64,000 nt of DNA, taken from G965198795 sp965198795 (GTDB lineage Bacteria; Pseudomonadota; Alphaproteobacteria; Rhodospirillales; Casp-alpha2). Below the pieces are notes generated by a model, which was not told the origin of the DNA, ran no database searches, and was given only the letters and a program-made list of their open reading frames with translations. Position 1 is the stretch's first letter, and each line of letters opens with the position of its first letter. The stretch lies in the NCBI GenBank assembly GCA_965198795.1, contig OZ240674.1:248001-312000 (forward strand), in the 5' to 3' direction. The translations under genes were made by a program, and so were the position numbers. Of the stretch, positions 9,309 through 18,699 are shown one piece after another.

Positions 9309-9473
9309 CGCCGGGAAATACCTTCGACACGCTGGTTCACAAGAGCGTCAATTGGGACTTGAAAGATAAAGCCGCATAGTCATTTCATGTTAAATAACAA
9401 ATGTATTCGCGGTTGCCTCTTGAGGTAAAACCCTTACTCCATCCATCAGAAACCAGCTTGGGCGTCCTCAACT

Positions 9474-10226
9474 ATGATCAAAACCAAATTTCTCGCGGCT
9501 GTTCTCGCCGCCGTCAGCTTGGCCACGGGACCAGCCGCCACGGTTACGGCTCAAAGCGCCGCGGGCAACACCGCGGACACGCATAAACCGAACACCTACC
9601 TGCCGCTGACCACGCCGGCCGGGCGGGAACGCCTGAACCGCTCGCGGCACAAGGTCGATCATCTGGAGATTTCCATCCACTTCGCGACGCAGATCACGCA
9701 AACGCTCTGCTCCGTCGCGACCGCTGTGACGATCTTGAACGGGCTGCGGCTCAAGCGCCCGGTCGATCCAGTCTACAACCCCTATGCCTACTTCACGCAG
9801 CAGAACTACTTCACCCCCGCAGTGGACAAGATCCGCACCTATGACGTCACGCTAACCGAGGGCATGACGCTGCAAATGGCGGCTTCCGCTTATCGTACGC
9901 ACGGCGCCGTCGTGAAAGCTGTTCACGCGTCCGACACCAATGCCGACGAGATGCGTGACCTGATGGTCAAGAATCTGAAGACCAAAGGTGACTTTATCGC
10001 CATTAACTATCAGCGCGAAGTCATCGGCCAGCCCAGGGGCGGCCACTTCACGCCAGTGTCAGCCTATGACGAAAAGACCGATAGTTTCCTGGTGATGGAC
10101 GTCGCCCGCTACAAATTTCCGCCCGTCTGGGTCCGCGCCAAGGATCTTTACGACAGCATGAACACGCTGGACTCCGAGGTGCCGAAAACCCGCGGCTTTT
10201 TGCTGGTAAGCTCCCCGGACGCCTGA
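9474..10226 (+). CDS. Secreted phytochelatin synthase-like protein
   Basis: 250 residues with an N-terminal signal peptide (about 1-27, ending near AQS). The papain-like triad of phytochelatin synthase is visible: Cys in QTLCSVATAVTILNGL, His in GGHFTPVSAYD, and Asp in DVARYKFPPVWV. The length matches prokaryotic half-molecules, which lack the plant C-terminal domain and mostly hydrolyse glutathione to gamma-Glu-Cys rather than polymerise it. A periplasmic location is inferred from the signal peptide. The gene stands alone, transcribed away from the SpmA/B gene, with a clear terminator after it. Confidence 0.9.
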   Translation: MIKTKFLAAVLAAVSLATGPAATVTAQSAAGNTADTHKPNTYLPLTTPAGRERLNRSRHKVDHLEISIHFATQITQTLCSVATAVTILNGLRLKRPVDPVYNPYAYFTQQNYFTPAVDKIRTYDVTLTEGMTLQMAASAYRTHGAVVKAVHASDTNADEMRDLMVKNLKTKGDFIAINYQREVIGQPRGGHFTPVSAYDEKTDSFLVMDVARYKFPPVWVRAKDLYDSMNTLDSEVPKTRGFLLVSSPDA

Positions 10227-10248
10227 TCTCCCCATCGGCGAGAGACGA

Positions 10249-10273
10249 AACGGGGCCTCCGGGCCTCGTTTTT
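10249..10273 (+). terminator. Rho-independent terminator after the phytochelatin synthase gene
   Basis: AACGGGGCC pairs with GGCCTCGTT (nine pairs including one G-U) around a four-base loop, followed by five T. It lies 23 bases after the stop codon. Confidence 0.8.
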
Positions 10274-10294
10274 CATACGCCCGCGCCGTAAAAC

Positions 10295-10709
10295 CTGCGG
10301 CGTTATGACGTTAGGTATGTTCATACCCTGCGGTTTTAACATGGTTGACGCATTCACGGCGCGCGCCACCGGTCGGGACGCCGTTGACGCTCCCGCGGGC
10401 GCCGCCCACGTCTCTTTTCCCAGCGTTTCGGAACCGGTGCTTGATCCCTGCGGGGAAACACCTCCGTCAGAAGAAACGCCTCCGCCACCTTGGCGCCCTT
10501 CCCGCGCTATTATTTTGTCACCCCCGCGAAGACGGGGATCCAGACTGACCTTTGTCACGCACGGCGGACCATTACTCACGATAAGCCGGAACGTGGGTCG
10601 CCGCGCTGGATTCCCGCCTGCGCAGGAATGACGAAGTAAGGGCGGGAATGACGGATCAAACCTCTTGGAAACCCATAAATCGGCTCCGCCCGATGTCATA
10701 GCGCCTTAG
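10295..10709. repeat. TIR-bounded, MITE-like repeat, copy 1 (415 bp)
   Basis: The left end, CTGCGGCGTTATGACGTT, is an imperfect inverted copy of the right end, which reads CTAAGGCGCTATGACATC on the other strand. Inside the left end is a block (TTCATACCCTGCGGTTTTAAC) also found at 62.26 kb. Inside the right end is GGGAATGACGGATCAAACCT followed by CTTGGAAACCCATAAA, shared with 62.46 kb and 19.0 kb. The centre carries two REP-like palindromes of the CCCGCGAAGACGGGGATCC kind. No transposase is encoded. The right end supplies the stop codon of the neighbouring minus-strand gene. Confidence 0.7.
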
Positions 10710-11872
10710 AAAAACCGCCAAACGCTCTCTGTCGGCTTGGATCGCTTGAACGCGCCATACCATTTCGTCAGCGGCCAGAGGATGGCGAGCCCCACGATCC
10801 ACCACACCGCCGCCAAGCTGACGATATCCGGATGACGACCGAGCCCTGTGAAATCGTTATAGAGCAGCAACGCCATAAAGCAGTAGAGATGCAGGTGCAG
10901 AACATAGAACGCCAAGGGCGAGCGGCCATAAGCCAGCAGGAAGGGCGCGGCGGCGCTCACGCTCTCTTCCGCCTTGGAAAACGCCCACAGGATCACCGCG
11001 TTGGCCCCCAGCGTCAGGGCGAGCCATGAGATCGACGGCGGGTATTTGTTTGCTTGAAAGAACGCATACCAACTGTCATCCACCTGCGGACGTAAATTCC
11101 AGAACCCGTCAACGTTCCGCATGGCGAGGAAAGCCGCAATCAGGACAATTCCGCCGGTCAAGCACCAACGATAGGCCTTCTCGCGGTCCGCCGCCCAAAA
11201 CCGGCCGAACAGCACCCCCAACAGGGTCACGCCGTACCATTGGATAATGGGATAGTTGGAGCGGATCGACACCCAGCCTTCGGAGTCCCAGCGGTCGGGC
11301 GTCAGCAGCAGGGTCATGGCCAGGCTGGCGCCCTTTTGGCCTTCCAGGCTCAGAATATAAAACTGCGGGATAATCAGGCAGGCGGCCGCGACTAGAGCTA
11401 TCACCCAGCCCCGCGTTTGCAGACTGAGCGCCGTCAGCGCCATGGCGATCCCCAACGTCCCCAGAACGCCGGATGACAACAAACGGATCGGGTTGTTGGA
11501 AATGATCGCCCAGGCGGAATTCTCCAAAACGATCTGAACGGCGACCAGCAGCAAGCCCCGGATGATGAAGCTTTTGGCAATCCGGCGCTTGTCCCAGCCC
11601 GCGCCGGCGCGCGAGATGGCGAACAGCACCATCCCCATGCCCATCATGAAGAAGAACCCGGGAGCGGCCAGATGCGAGACGTAACGCGCCACGAAGTCCC
11701 AGAAGTCCGGGTTGTACGTGGCCTCCTTGTACCAAACCTCTTTCACGCCGTCGTATTTCATGAAGAACGAACGCACGTGATCGAGCGCCATGACAATCAT
11801 GATCAATCCTTTGAGCAGATCAGGCGCCAGGGCCCGGCCTCCTCCGGCTGGTTGCGCCGCCGCCTCAGTCAT
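10706..11872 (-). CDS. DUF1624/HGSNAT-like multi-pass membrane acyltransferase
   Basis: 388 residues, with about ten membrane helices. The N-terminal RALAPDLLKGLIMIVMALDHVRSFF, with Asp-His in the first helix region, and the following LAAPGFFFMMGMGMVLF are characteristic of the heparan-alpha-glucosaminide N-acetyltransferase catalytic family (DUF1624). The donor and acceptor are unknown in bacteria. Its first codons overlap the end of the ABC/cNMP gene by eight bases, so they form an operon. Its stop codon lies inside the inverted end of the repeat at 10295-10709, suggesting that insertion of the repeat trimmed or replaced the original C-terminus. Confidence 0.8.
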   Translation of the reverse strand: MTEAAAQPAGGGRALAPDLLKGLIMIVMALDHVRSFFMKYDGVKEVWYKEATYNPDFWDFVARYVSHLAAPGFFFMMGMGMVLFAISRAGAGWDKRRIAKSFIIRGLLLVAVQIVLENSAWAIISNNPIRLLSSGVLGTLGIAMALTALSLQTRGWVIALVAAACLIIPQFYILSLEGQKGASLAMTLLLTPDRWDSEGWVSIRSNYPIIQWYGVTLLGVLFGRFWAADREKAYRWCLTGGIVLIAAFLAMRNVDGFWNLRPQVDDSWYAFFQANKYPPSISWLALTLGANAVILWAFSKAEESVSAAAPFLLAYGRSPLAFYVLHLHLYCFMALLLYNDFTGLGRHPDIVSLAAVWWIVGLAILWPLTKWYGAFKRSKPTESVWRFF

Positions 11873-14800
11873 CCGCCGCCTGTTCCAACTTCTCCGTGGT
11901 CACGGCAAGCCGTCCCGCCAGATGTTTGGAAACCGCGATGCCAAGGGCCGGTTCCTTGTTTACCATTTCCAGGAAGGCGGTCCGCTCAATCGCGAGCACA
12001 GAAAGCGCCGACGCCGCCCGGATCGTCGCGGTTCTCGGAATATCCATGAGCAAAGCCACCTCGCCCACCATGCTGCCGGGCCCAACGGATCCGATGGATT
12101 TTCTGGCTTCGCGGCCAATCAGGATTTCCGCCTCTCCACCGATAATGACGAAGGCTTCCGTCCCCATGCCGCCCTCGACCATCAATTCGTCACCAGCCGC
12201 GTATTCACGGCGCTGACTAGTATAGGCGACAAGGCGCAATATGCGGGTCTCAATACCCTGGAAGATGGGAAGCTGCCCCAAGACCTGAATTTCCTCGGTC
12301 AATCCGCCGCTTTCGGCGTCCGGCTCCTTGTGGACCTCAACGGTGGCCCCCTTCTTACCTGAATGATCGACAATCCGTCCGCCCCGCACGACGAATACGT
12401 CGTCGAACGCGTCGAAACCGTCGCGCTCCCGGTCACACCAGATGATGGTCGCGGCTCCGCATGTTTCCATGATACGATCAAGAATGACCTGTTGCTCCGT
12501 TCCGGACAGCGTATTCAACGCCTCATTGATGATCAGGACCCGCGGATGTTTGATCAAACAACGCGCGACCGCCAGTTTCTGACGCTGCGGTTGCGACAGG
12601 CGCCCGCCGCCATTGCCCACATCCGCGTCCAACCCCAGACACATCACCACATCGCGCAATCCCGCCGCATCGACCGCTTCGCGGATAAGGGCGTCAACAG
12701 CGGGTTTGTGCTGAGTCTTGTCCGGCGACATGTAGCCGTTCAGCACATTCGAATAAACGCCGATGTACGGATTAATCTCGGACGGATCGAAGAACGCGAT
12801 TTTGTCCCCGTGGGCTTCGGGTAACGACGCCCGGAACGCCTTACGGGCTTGCACAATGCGCGCCTGCATTTTGTCCGAGATCAAGCCCAACCGGTGACGC
12901 ATGGGCGTTAAACGGAAGGCGACCTTTAAAAACGCATTCTGGTCCTTCTCTTTCAACTGCATCACAGGCGTATCGGCGACGCGGCCCAATAACGCCTCGT
13001 ATATCATGCGGTCGTCGGTTTGAATCAGATTGAAACGCGACAGCCGCTCGTCTCCTTGCGGAAAGTCACGGAACATTTCGATCATCTTCTGAGACGCCTC
13101 GCGCCCGGCGTCAACCAGGGGAATCAAAAGGTCGTGCTCTTCCAGCACCTTGATCGCCACCGGCTGTTCCGCGAGATTTTCCGATTTATATACATTGTCC
13201 CGGGCTTGACCGAACAGCAGGTTGTCGGCCACCGAGGCGGATGTATTGAAGCTGTCTTCATCCAAGAATTGGACAACACCGGCCAAATCCCTGTTGGCGT
13301 CCAGCGCCCGGCGGAAATCAACGCGGGCCTCCAACAATTTTCTTCCCGACTCGGCGTCTTCGCGGGGATCAATGCGTCCGCGCAGCCCCGCCTCGAACAG
13401 GTCCGCTTCCAAATTAACCAGTTGGATTGTGCTAAGCGCTTCCGCTTCCAAGTCTTCACGCCCCATGACGCCGGCGCCCTGATAGTTCACCCAATCGGCG
13501 TAATAGTCATCCGTCGTGTTGCCCGCCTTGGCCGCTTCGTTAGCCAACTGGATGCGCTCTTTCAAATTTTCGCCCTCCAGTTGACGTTCCATGACAGGAT
13601 GGTGCTTCAGGCCGTAATAAAGGTTATCGCGCCAAGTGCCCGTGAACACATGGCTGGCGCTATCCACGTAAGAGAGGAAACTGCCCAGCACGTTGGCCGG
13701 CAATTCGCCGATGTCCTGTTCCCCGATGACGACACGGCCCTCGTCCGGCCGCCTGAGGCCGGCCAATAGTTCGGCGAGTTCATTCACCCCGCTGCCCGGC
13801 GGTCCGAGGAAGGCGATTTTAGTGGGCAGCGCCGCGCTTAACTCCACTCGGGCGAGACGCGTTTCCTCGCCATCGCGAATCAGCGCGCCTTCCACTTCCA
13901 GCGTGCCTTCCGGTTGTTCGCCGGAGTCGTCATCTGCCGGCAAATCGCGCAGGCCTTCCGGCATGAAGTTGTCGATCAGCAACGCATACTTGACGCGGTT
14001 GTCTTCCAGTTGCTGATAGTTCTCCAGCAATTCGTTCCAAGGGGCCGCGGCCTCGCGGTACGCCGCGATAACGGCCAGCAGAGCGCCAATTGTCAGTTCG
14101 CCCTCAATCACCAGATAACCGCCGATGGCGTAAAACAGAAACGGCGTCAGTTGGGTGAAGAAGTTGTTCAGGAAGATAATCGTGTTGCCCAACTCATAAA
14201 GCCGCTTGCGGATCCGGAACAGCACGCCCAGCCGCGCGGATGTTTTCGCCAGTTCATAGTTCATCGTGTTGTGAGCGATGATATCTTTCGCGCCGTCAAT
14301 GGTTTCACTGACGTGGCCGGCGAAGAGGCGCATGTTGGTGAGCCGCATGCGGCTCTGCTCGTTCATCTTTCTTTGGAACTTGGGAACCAGATAGGCTTGG
14401 ACCGGAAACAACACCAGGGCGGCCGCGCCGAGATAGATATCTTGCGCGAACAAAAAACCCAGCGCCGTCAGAAGCGTGCCGCCTTGAAGCGCCGGATTGG
14501 CGACGGCGACCCCCATGTATCGACCGATTTGCTCCGTTTCCGCCGTAGACATGGCGACGATTTCACCGCCGGTAATCTTGCGTAAGTGATCCAGAGGAAA
14601 CCGAAGGACCCGGGTGTAAAGGTCGTAGCGCAGGCGGCGGAGCATGATTTCCGCAAGCACGCCTTTGTAGACCGACAGTATGTATTTGAAGCCGCCGGCG
14701 ACCACCACCAACGTCAAGAACGTGCCGCAGAGCAGCAGCAGGAAGGAGATGTGGTCGAACTGAACGCCGAACAACTCTTTCGGAAACACATCGGGTTCCT

Positions 14801-14978
14801 CACCGATCGCTTCGTTGACGATGATCTTTGGCAGTTCAAAGGTAAAGTAAAGGAGCGGCAAATAAACCAGTGTGGCCGCGAACAGCATCGCCTGTTCGCG
14901 CCAAGAGTGGACAAAAATATAGCGAAAGATACTTTTTGGCATCGCCCGTCCCGATTTTTCGTCCCGATTTTTCGGCAA
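11865..14978 (-). CDS. ABC-exporter-like protein with degenerate ATPase and C-terminal cNMP-binding domain
   Basis: 1037 residues. Residues 30-330 form an ABC exporter-type membrane domain. From 360 comes an ATPase-like domain whose key residues are lost: Walker A is GPPGSGVN (392-399, Lys replaced by Val), the signature is RLSQPQ (about 793), Walker B is VLIINEA (Asp replaced by Asn), and the H-loop His is absent (IIWCDRE). About 290 extra residues (455-745) sit between the Q-loop region and the signature. Residues 897-1025 form a cyclic-nucleotide-binding domain with an intact phosphate cassette (GEVALLMDIPRTATI). ATP hydrolysis is unlikely, and a sensing or scaffold role is inferred. The DUF1624 gene follows with an eight-base overlap. 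Confidence 0.85.
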   Translation of the reverse strand: MPKNRDEKSGRAMPKSIFRYIFVHSWREQAMLFAATLVYLPLLYFTFELPKIIVNEAIGEEPDVFPKELFGVQFDHISFLLLLCGTFLTLVVVAGGFKYILSVYKGVLAEIMLRRLRYDLYTRVLRFPLDHLRKITGGEIVAMSTAETEQIGRYMGVAVANPALQGGTLLTALGFLFAQDIYLGAAALVLFPVQAYLVPKFQRKMNEQSRMRLTNMRLFAGHVSETIDGAKDIIAHNTMNYELAKTSARLGVLFRIRKRLYELGNTIIFLNNFFTQLTPFLFYAIGGYLVIEGELTIGALLAVIAAYREAAAPWNELLENYQQLEDNRVKYALLIDNFMPEGLRDLPADDDSGEQPEGTLEVEGALIRDGEETRLARVELSAALPTKIAFLGPPGSGVNELAELLAGLRRPDEGRVVIGEQDIGELPANVLGSFLSYVDSASHVFTGTWRDNLYYGLKHHPVMERQLEGENLKERIQLANEAAKAGNTTDDYYADWVNYQGAGVMGREDLEAEALSTIQLVNLEADLFEAGLRGRIDPREDAESGRKLLEARVDFRRALDANRDLAGVVQFLDEDSFNTSASVADNLLFGQARDNVYKSENLAEQPVAIKVLEEHDLLIPLVDAGREASQKMIEMFRDFPQGDERLSRFNLIQTDDRMIYEALLGRVADTPVMQLKEKDQNAFLKVAFRLTPMRHRLGLISDKMQARIVQARKAFRASLPEAHGDKIAFFDPSEINPYIGVYSNVLNGYMSPDKTQHKPAVDALIREAVDAAGLRDVVMCLGLDADVGNGGGRLSQPQRQKLAVARCLIKHPRVLIINEALNTLSGTEQQVILDRIMETCGAATIIWCDRERDGFDAFDDVFVVRGGRIVDHSGKKGATVEVHKEPDAESGGLTEEIQVLGQLPIFQGIETRILRLVAYTSQRREYAAGDELMVEGGMGTEAFVIIGGEAEILIGREARKSIGSVGPGSMVGEVALLMDIPRTATIRAASALSVLAIERTAFLEMVNKEPALGIAVSKHLAGRLAVTTEKLEQAADD

Positions 14979-15107
14979 TCCGTCAGGCTTTACCGATCCG
15001 CCGATAAAACCCAGTCAGCGTGCGGATACTAACCCATGTGAACCCCAGATCAAATTTCTAATGAATTCAGCGCGTAACGCTTGGTTTTATAAGCAAGAAG
15101 ACGCGCG

Positions 15108-15875
15108 TCATATGCGGTCGGGATAATCCGTGAACAGAGTGCTGGCTCCCCAAGCTTTCATCCGGTCCGCCGTCCCGGCGTCATTGACCGTATAGACACG
15201 GACCGGATAACCGGCGTCGATCATGGCCCGCATTTGAGCCTCGGTTGTTTTCTTGTGCGAGCAGTGAAGAGCCGAGACGCCCAATATTTCCGCTCTTTCA
15301 CGCCAGTCCCCCGGCACTTCCCAGAGGAGCAGCGCCATATCCACGCCGGGCGCTTTGGCGCGAAAAGCGCGAAGCGCCCGCCCGGAAAAGCTCGAAATCA
15401 CCGGCGTGGGCAGGGTCGCGGGCCACTTCTTTGATATGCGCTGGGCGACAACATCGCCGGTTTCATCCTCGAAGCCAACAGATGGCTTAATTTCCACATT
15501 GGCCCCCATTCCCAAGCGCTCCAACTCGGTCATCGCCTCATCCAGCGTCGGAATCCTCTCTCCCTTGAATTCCGGCGAAAACCAGGACCCCGCGTCCAAG
15601 CCGTCCAAATGCCCTATGTTTAAATCATGCACGCGGCCGACGCCGTCCGTCGTCCGGGCAAGCGTTTCGTCATGGATCAAAACGGGCGTGCCGTCTCCCA
15701 ACAGCATGACGTCGAATTCCACCCAGAAAACGCCCATTTCGGCGGCCTTTCGAAAACCAGCCAGGGTATTCTCCGGCGCGTGACCCGCCACACCCCGGTG
15801 GCCGACGACAGGGGGGACGTTTCCCCGGACGCTTGACGAGCGGGACGTGATTACCATTGCTGCAAAGGTTCTCAA
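15108..15875 (-). CDS. ugpQ: Glycerophosphodiester phosphodiesterase
   Basis: 255 residues of GDPD fold. The motifs are present in order: GHRGVAGHAPENTLAGF (catalytic His, Arg and Glu), EFDVMLLGDGTPVLIHDETLART (metal-binding and second catalytic His), VEIKPS, and near the end VYTVNDAG. It releases sn-glycerol 3-phosphate from glycerophosphodiesters. No signal peptide is seen, so it is probably cytoplasmic. A second possible start lies six codons in (MVITS). It is divergent from the malic enzyme gene, and no ugp transport genes are nearby. Confidence 0.9.
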   Translation of the reverse strand: MRTFAAMVITSRSSSVRGNVPPVVGHRGVAGHAPENTLAGFRKAAEMGVFWVEFDVMLLGDGTPVLIHDETLARTTDGVGRVHDLNIGHLDGLDAGSWFSPEFKGERIPTLDEAMTELERLGMGANVEIKPSVGFEDETGDVVAQRISKKWPATLPTPVISSFSGRALRAFRAKAPGVDMALLLWEVPGDWRERAEILGVSALHCSHKKTTEAQMRAMIDAGYPVRVYTVNDAGTADRMKAWGASTLFTDYPDRI

Positions 15876-15933
15876 AAGCTAAGTAAGACACAGGCTTAAG
15901 ACACAGACGCTTAACGGATTAAGCGCAAGCACC

Positions 15934-18228
15934 ATGACAATAGCCGAGGAGCTCATGCAAGACGACCTGAAACAACGCGCGCTCCGCTTCCACCGCACCC
16001 CGGTCCCCGGCAAGCTGGCGATTATTCCAACCAAGCCGCTCGGCACCCAGCGCGACCTGGCCTTGGCCTATTCGCCGGGCGTGGCCTACGCCTGCACGGA
16101 AATCCAGGAAAATCCAGAAGAAGCCGCGACGCTGACGGGACGCCAAAATCTGGTCGCCGTCATATCCAACGGAACGGCTGTCCTGGGCTTGGGCGATATT
16201 GGCGGCTTAGCTTCCAAACCCGTGATGGAAGGGAAAGCGGTTCTCTTCAAAAAATTCGCCGGCATCAACGTCTTTGATATCGAACTGGACGAAAAAGACC
16301 CGGAAAAGGTCATTGAGATCGTCGCGGCGCTGGAGCCCACCTTTGGCGCGGTGAACCTGGAGGACATCAAATCGCCGGACTGCTTCATCATTGAAGAGGC
16401 GCTGAAAAAACGGATGAACATTCCCGTTTTTCATGACGACCAGCATGGCACGGCCATCGTTTGCGGCGCGGCGCTGCTGAATGGATTACGCGTCACGGGC
16501 AAGCAGTTATCGCGGATCAAACTGGTCTCCACCGGGGGGGGCGCCGCCGGCATCGCCTGCTTGAACCTGATGGTTTCCATGGGGGTACGGCGCGAAAACA
16601 TCTGGCTGGTCGATCATCTGGGTCTGGTCCACGAGGGCCGGACGGAAGAGATGACCGAACAAAAGGCGGCCTATGCGCAAAAGACCGATCTGCGCGGTCT
16701 GAAGGACGTCATAAGGGACGCCGACGTGTTCCTTGGCCTATCCCGGGGCGGTGTGCTGACCGGCGACATGGTGAAAGACATGACCGAGCGCCCCTTGATC
16801 ATGGCGCTCGCCAATCCGGACCCGGAAATTGACCCGGACGAAGCCCGCGCCGCCAATTCAGAAGCCGTCATCTGCACAGGCCGGTCCGATTATCCGAACC
16901 AGGTGAACAATGTGCTCTGCTTCCCGTTCATTTTCCGCGGAGCCCTCGACTGCGGGGCGTCTGAAATCAATGAAGAAATGAAGATCGCCGCCGTAAAGGC
17001 CATCGCCGATCTGGCCATGGCGGAAAGTTCTGAAACGGTGGCTTCCGCCTACGCGGGCGAAGATCTGCGATTTGGACCAGAGTACATTCTTCCCAAACCC
17101 TTCGACATGCGGCTCATTGTCGAGGTCGCGTCAGCCGTCGCCAAGGCCGCCATGGACTCCGGCGCCGCCAAACGCCCCATCCAGGATTTCGACGCCTATC
17201 GCGGCAAATTGGAAGAGTTCGTCTTCCAATCGGGCCTGCTCATGAAACCCATTTTCGACAAGGCCAAGGCCGCTCCGAAACGCCTGGTTTTCGCCGAGGG
17301 AGAAGACCGCCGTGTGCTGCGCGCCGTTCAAGGTTTGCTGGACGAAGGTATGGCGCGCCCGATTCTGATCGGCCGTCCGGACGTCGTTGAACGGCGGGTT
17401 GAGCAATTGGGACTGCGCCTGGAACTGGGCGAAAACGTCGAGATATGCAACCCGGAAGACGACCCGCGCTACGAGGACTATTGGCGGGAATATCACGCCT
17501 TGATGGAGCGTGACGGAGTTTCGCCGGACGCGGCGCGCACCATTGTGCGCACCAACACCACCGTGATCGCCACCATGATGCTGAAACGCGGCGAGGCCGA
17601 CGCGATGATCTGCGGCACGGTCGGACGATATGACTATCACCTGCGTTACGTCACCGGCATCGTTGGCAAAGGACCTGGCGTGCATGAGTATTCGGCGCTG
17701 AACGTCCTGCTTCTGCCCAAGGGAACGTTCTTCCTCTGCGACACCCAGATCACCGAAAATCCGACGGCGAACGAATTGGCCGAGATGACGCTGATGTCGG
17801 CCGACTACATCCGGCGGTTCGGTGAAACACCCCGCGTGGCGCTCCTCAGCCATTCGAGCTTCGGGTCGGGCGACCTGCCCTGCGCGCGGAAGATGCGCCA
17901 TGCGTTGGAGATGCTGCATAAGGCCGACCCGGAGTTGCAAGTCGAGGGTGAAATGCAGGCCGACGCGGCCATAAACGAGAACATCCGCCTGGAGCAATTC
18001 CCCAATTCGCGCCTGAAGGGTCAGGCCAACCTGCTGGTCTTCCCGAACCGGGATGCGGCGAATACCGCATTCAACCTTTTGAAATCACTGGGAAATGGCC
18101 GCTCTATCGGTCCCATCCTGATCGGCGCCGACATGCCCGCGCATATCCTGACCTCCAGCGTCACGACCCGCGGCATTTTGAACATGTCGGCCTTCGCCGT
18201 CGTCGATGCGCAGGCGCGGGGACGCTAA
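15934..18228 (+). CDS. maeB: NADP-dependent malic enzyme with phosphotransacetylase-like C-terminal domain
   Basis: 764 residues, the standard length of the proteobacterial hybrid malic enzyme. The N-terminal part (1-430) has LALAYSPGVAYAC, FHDDQHGTAIV and the dinucleotide-binding STGGGAAGIACLNLM. The C-terminal part (about 435-764) has the phosphate acetyl/butyryltransferase fold (KRLVFAEGEDRRVLRAVQ, RTNTTVIATMM), which is regulatory rather than catalytic in this family. It makes pyruvate and CO2 from malate, supplying NADPH and feeding gluconeogenesis. A start seven codons later (MQDDLKQ) is also possible. Confidence 0.93.
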   Translation: MTIAEELMQDDLKQRALRFHRTPVPGKLAIIPTKPLGTQRDLALAYSPGVAYACTEIQENPEEAATLTGRQNLVAVISNGTAVLGLGDIGGLASKPVMEGKAVLFKKFAGINVFDIELDEKDPEKVIEIVAALEPTFGAVNLEDIKSPDCFIIEEALKKRMNIPVFHDDQHGTAIVCGAALLNGLRVTGKQLSRIKLVSTGGGAAGIACLNLMVSMGVRRENIWLVDHLGLVHEGRTEEMTEQKAAYAQKTDLRGLKDVIRDADVFLGLSRGGVLTGDMVKDMTERPLIMALANPDPEIDPDEARAANSEAVICTGRSDYPNQVNNVLCFPFIFRGALDCGASEINEEMKIAAVKAIADLAMAESSETVASAYAGEDLRFGPEYILPKPFDMRLIVEVASAVAKAAMDSGAAKRPIQDFDAYRGKLEEFVFQSGLLMKPIFDKAKAAPKRLVFAEGEDRRVLRAVQGLLDEGMARPILIGRPDVVERRVEQLGLRLELGENVEICNPEDDPRYEDYWREYHALMERDGVSPDAARTIVRTNTTVIATMMLKRGEADAMICGTVGRYDYHLRYVTGIVGKGPGVHEYSALNVLLLPKGTFFLCDTQITENPTANELAEMTLMSADYIRRFGETPRVALLSHSSFGSGDLPCARKMRHALEMLHKADPELQVEGEMQADAAINENIRLEQFPNSRLKGQANLLVFPNRDAANTAFNLLKSLGNGRSIGPILIGADMPAHILTSSVTTRGILNMSAFAVVDAQARGR

Positions 18229-18304
18229 ATATAACGCATCCATCGTTCGCGGTTTACCCTTGAATTATTCACAAATCCGGTGGACAAGACCGGGCATGGA
18301 AAAA

Positions 18305-18367
18305 CGATCTTGGTCATTTGTCTCTGATCAAAAATGGAACGCTCGTTTACGAGTAACCAAGATCGTC
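18305..18367. repeat. 11-bp perfect inverted repeat
   Basis: ACGATCTTGGT at 18305-18315 is exactly mirrored by ACCAAGATCGT at 18357-18367. A small internal dyad, CTCG-TTTA-CGAG, lies between them. It is about 80 bp past the malic enzyme stop. There is no T-run, so it is not a standard terminator. It could be a protein-binding site or a transcript hairpin. Confidence 0.55.
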
Positions 18368-18553
18368 TATTCTCGCTAATATTGATTTCGTGAAGAGTCA
18401 CGCCCAGCCAAGAGGGATTTTCCCGGGGCGGCCTAACTCCGGGGCGGCCCGGCAGGGCGCCGGCTTTACCGGCAGCGCGCCAGAAGCGCAATTGCCGTAT
18501 CGCCGCCCGGGTTCCTTGAGGCGGATGTGGAGGCGGGGGCGGAAAGCGTGTTT

Positions 18554-18604
18554 GGCGTCCCCTTGACCTTGGCGTCCCCTTGACCTTGGCGTCCCCTTGA
18601 CCTT
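18554..18604. repeat. 17-bp tandem repeat, three perfect copies
   Basis: The unit GGCGTCCCCTTGACCTT occurs three times head to tail without a mismatch. Perfect identity suggests recent slippage. Confidence 0.9.
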
Positions 18605-18699
18605 GGTGGGCCCGGCCCCGGCGGGTCCCCGGAACCCCTTGGCGGTTTCCCGCAAACCCCCGGTCCCGTCGATGGGAACACGCTCTCTTGCGCGCCCGT

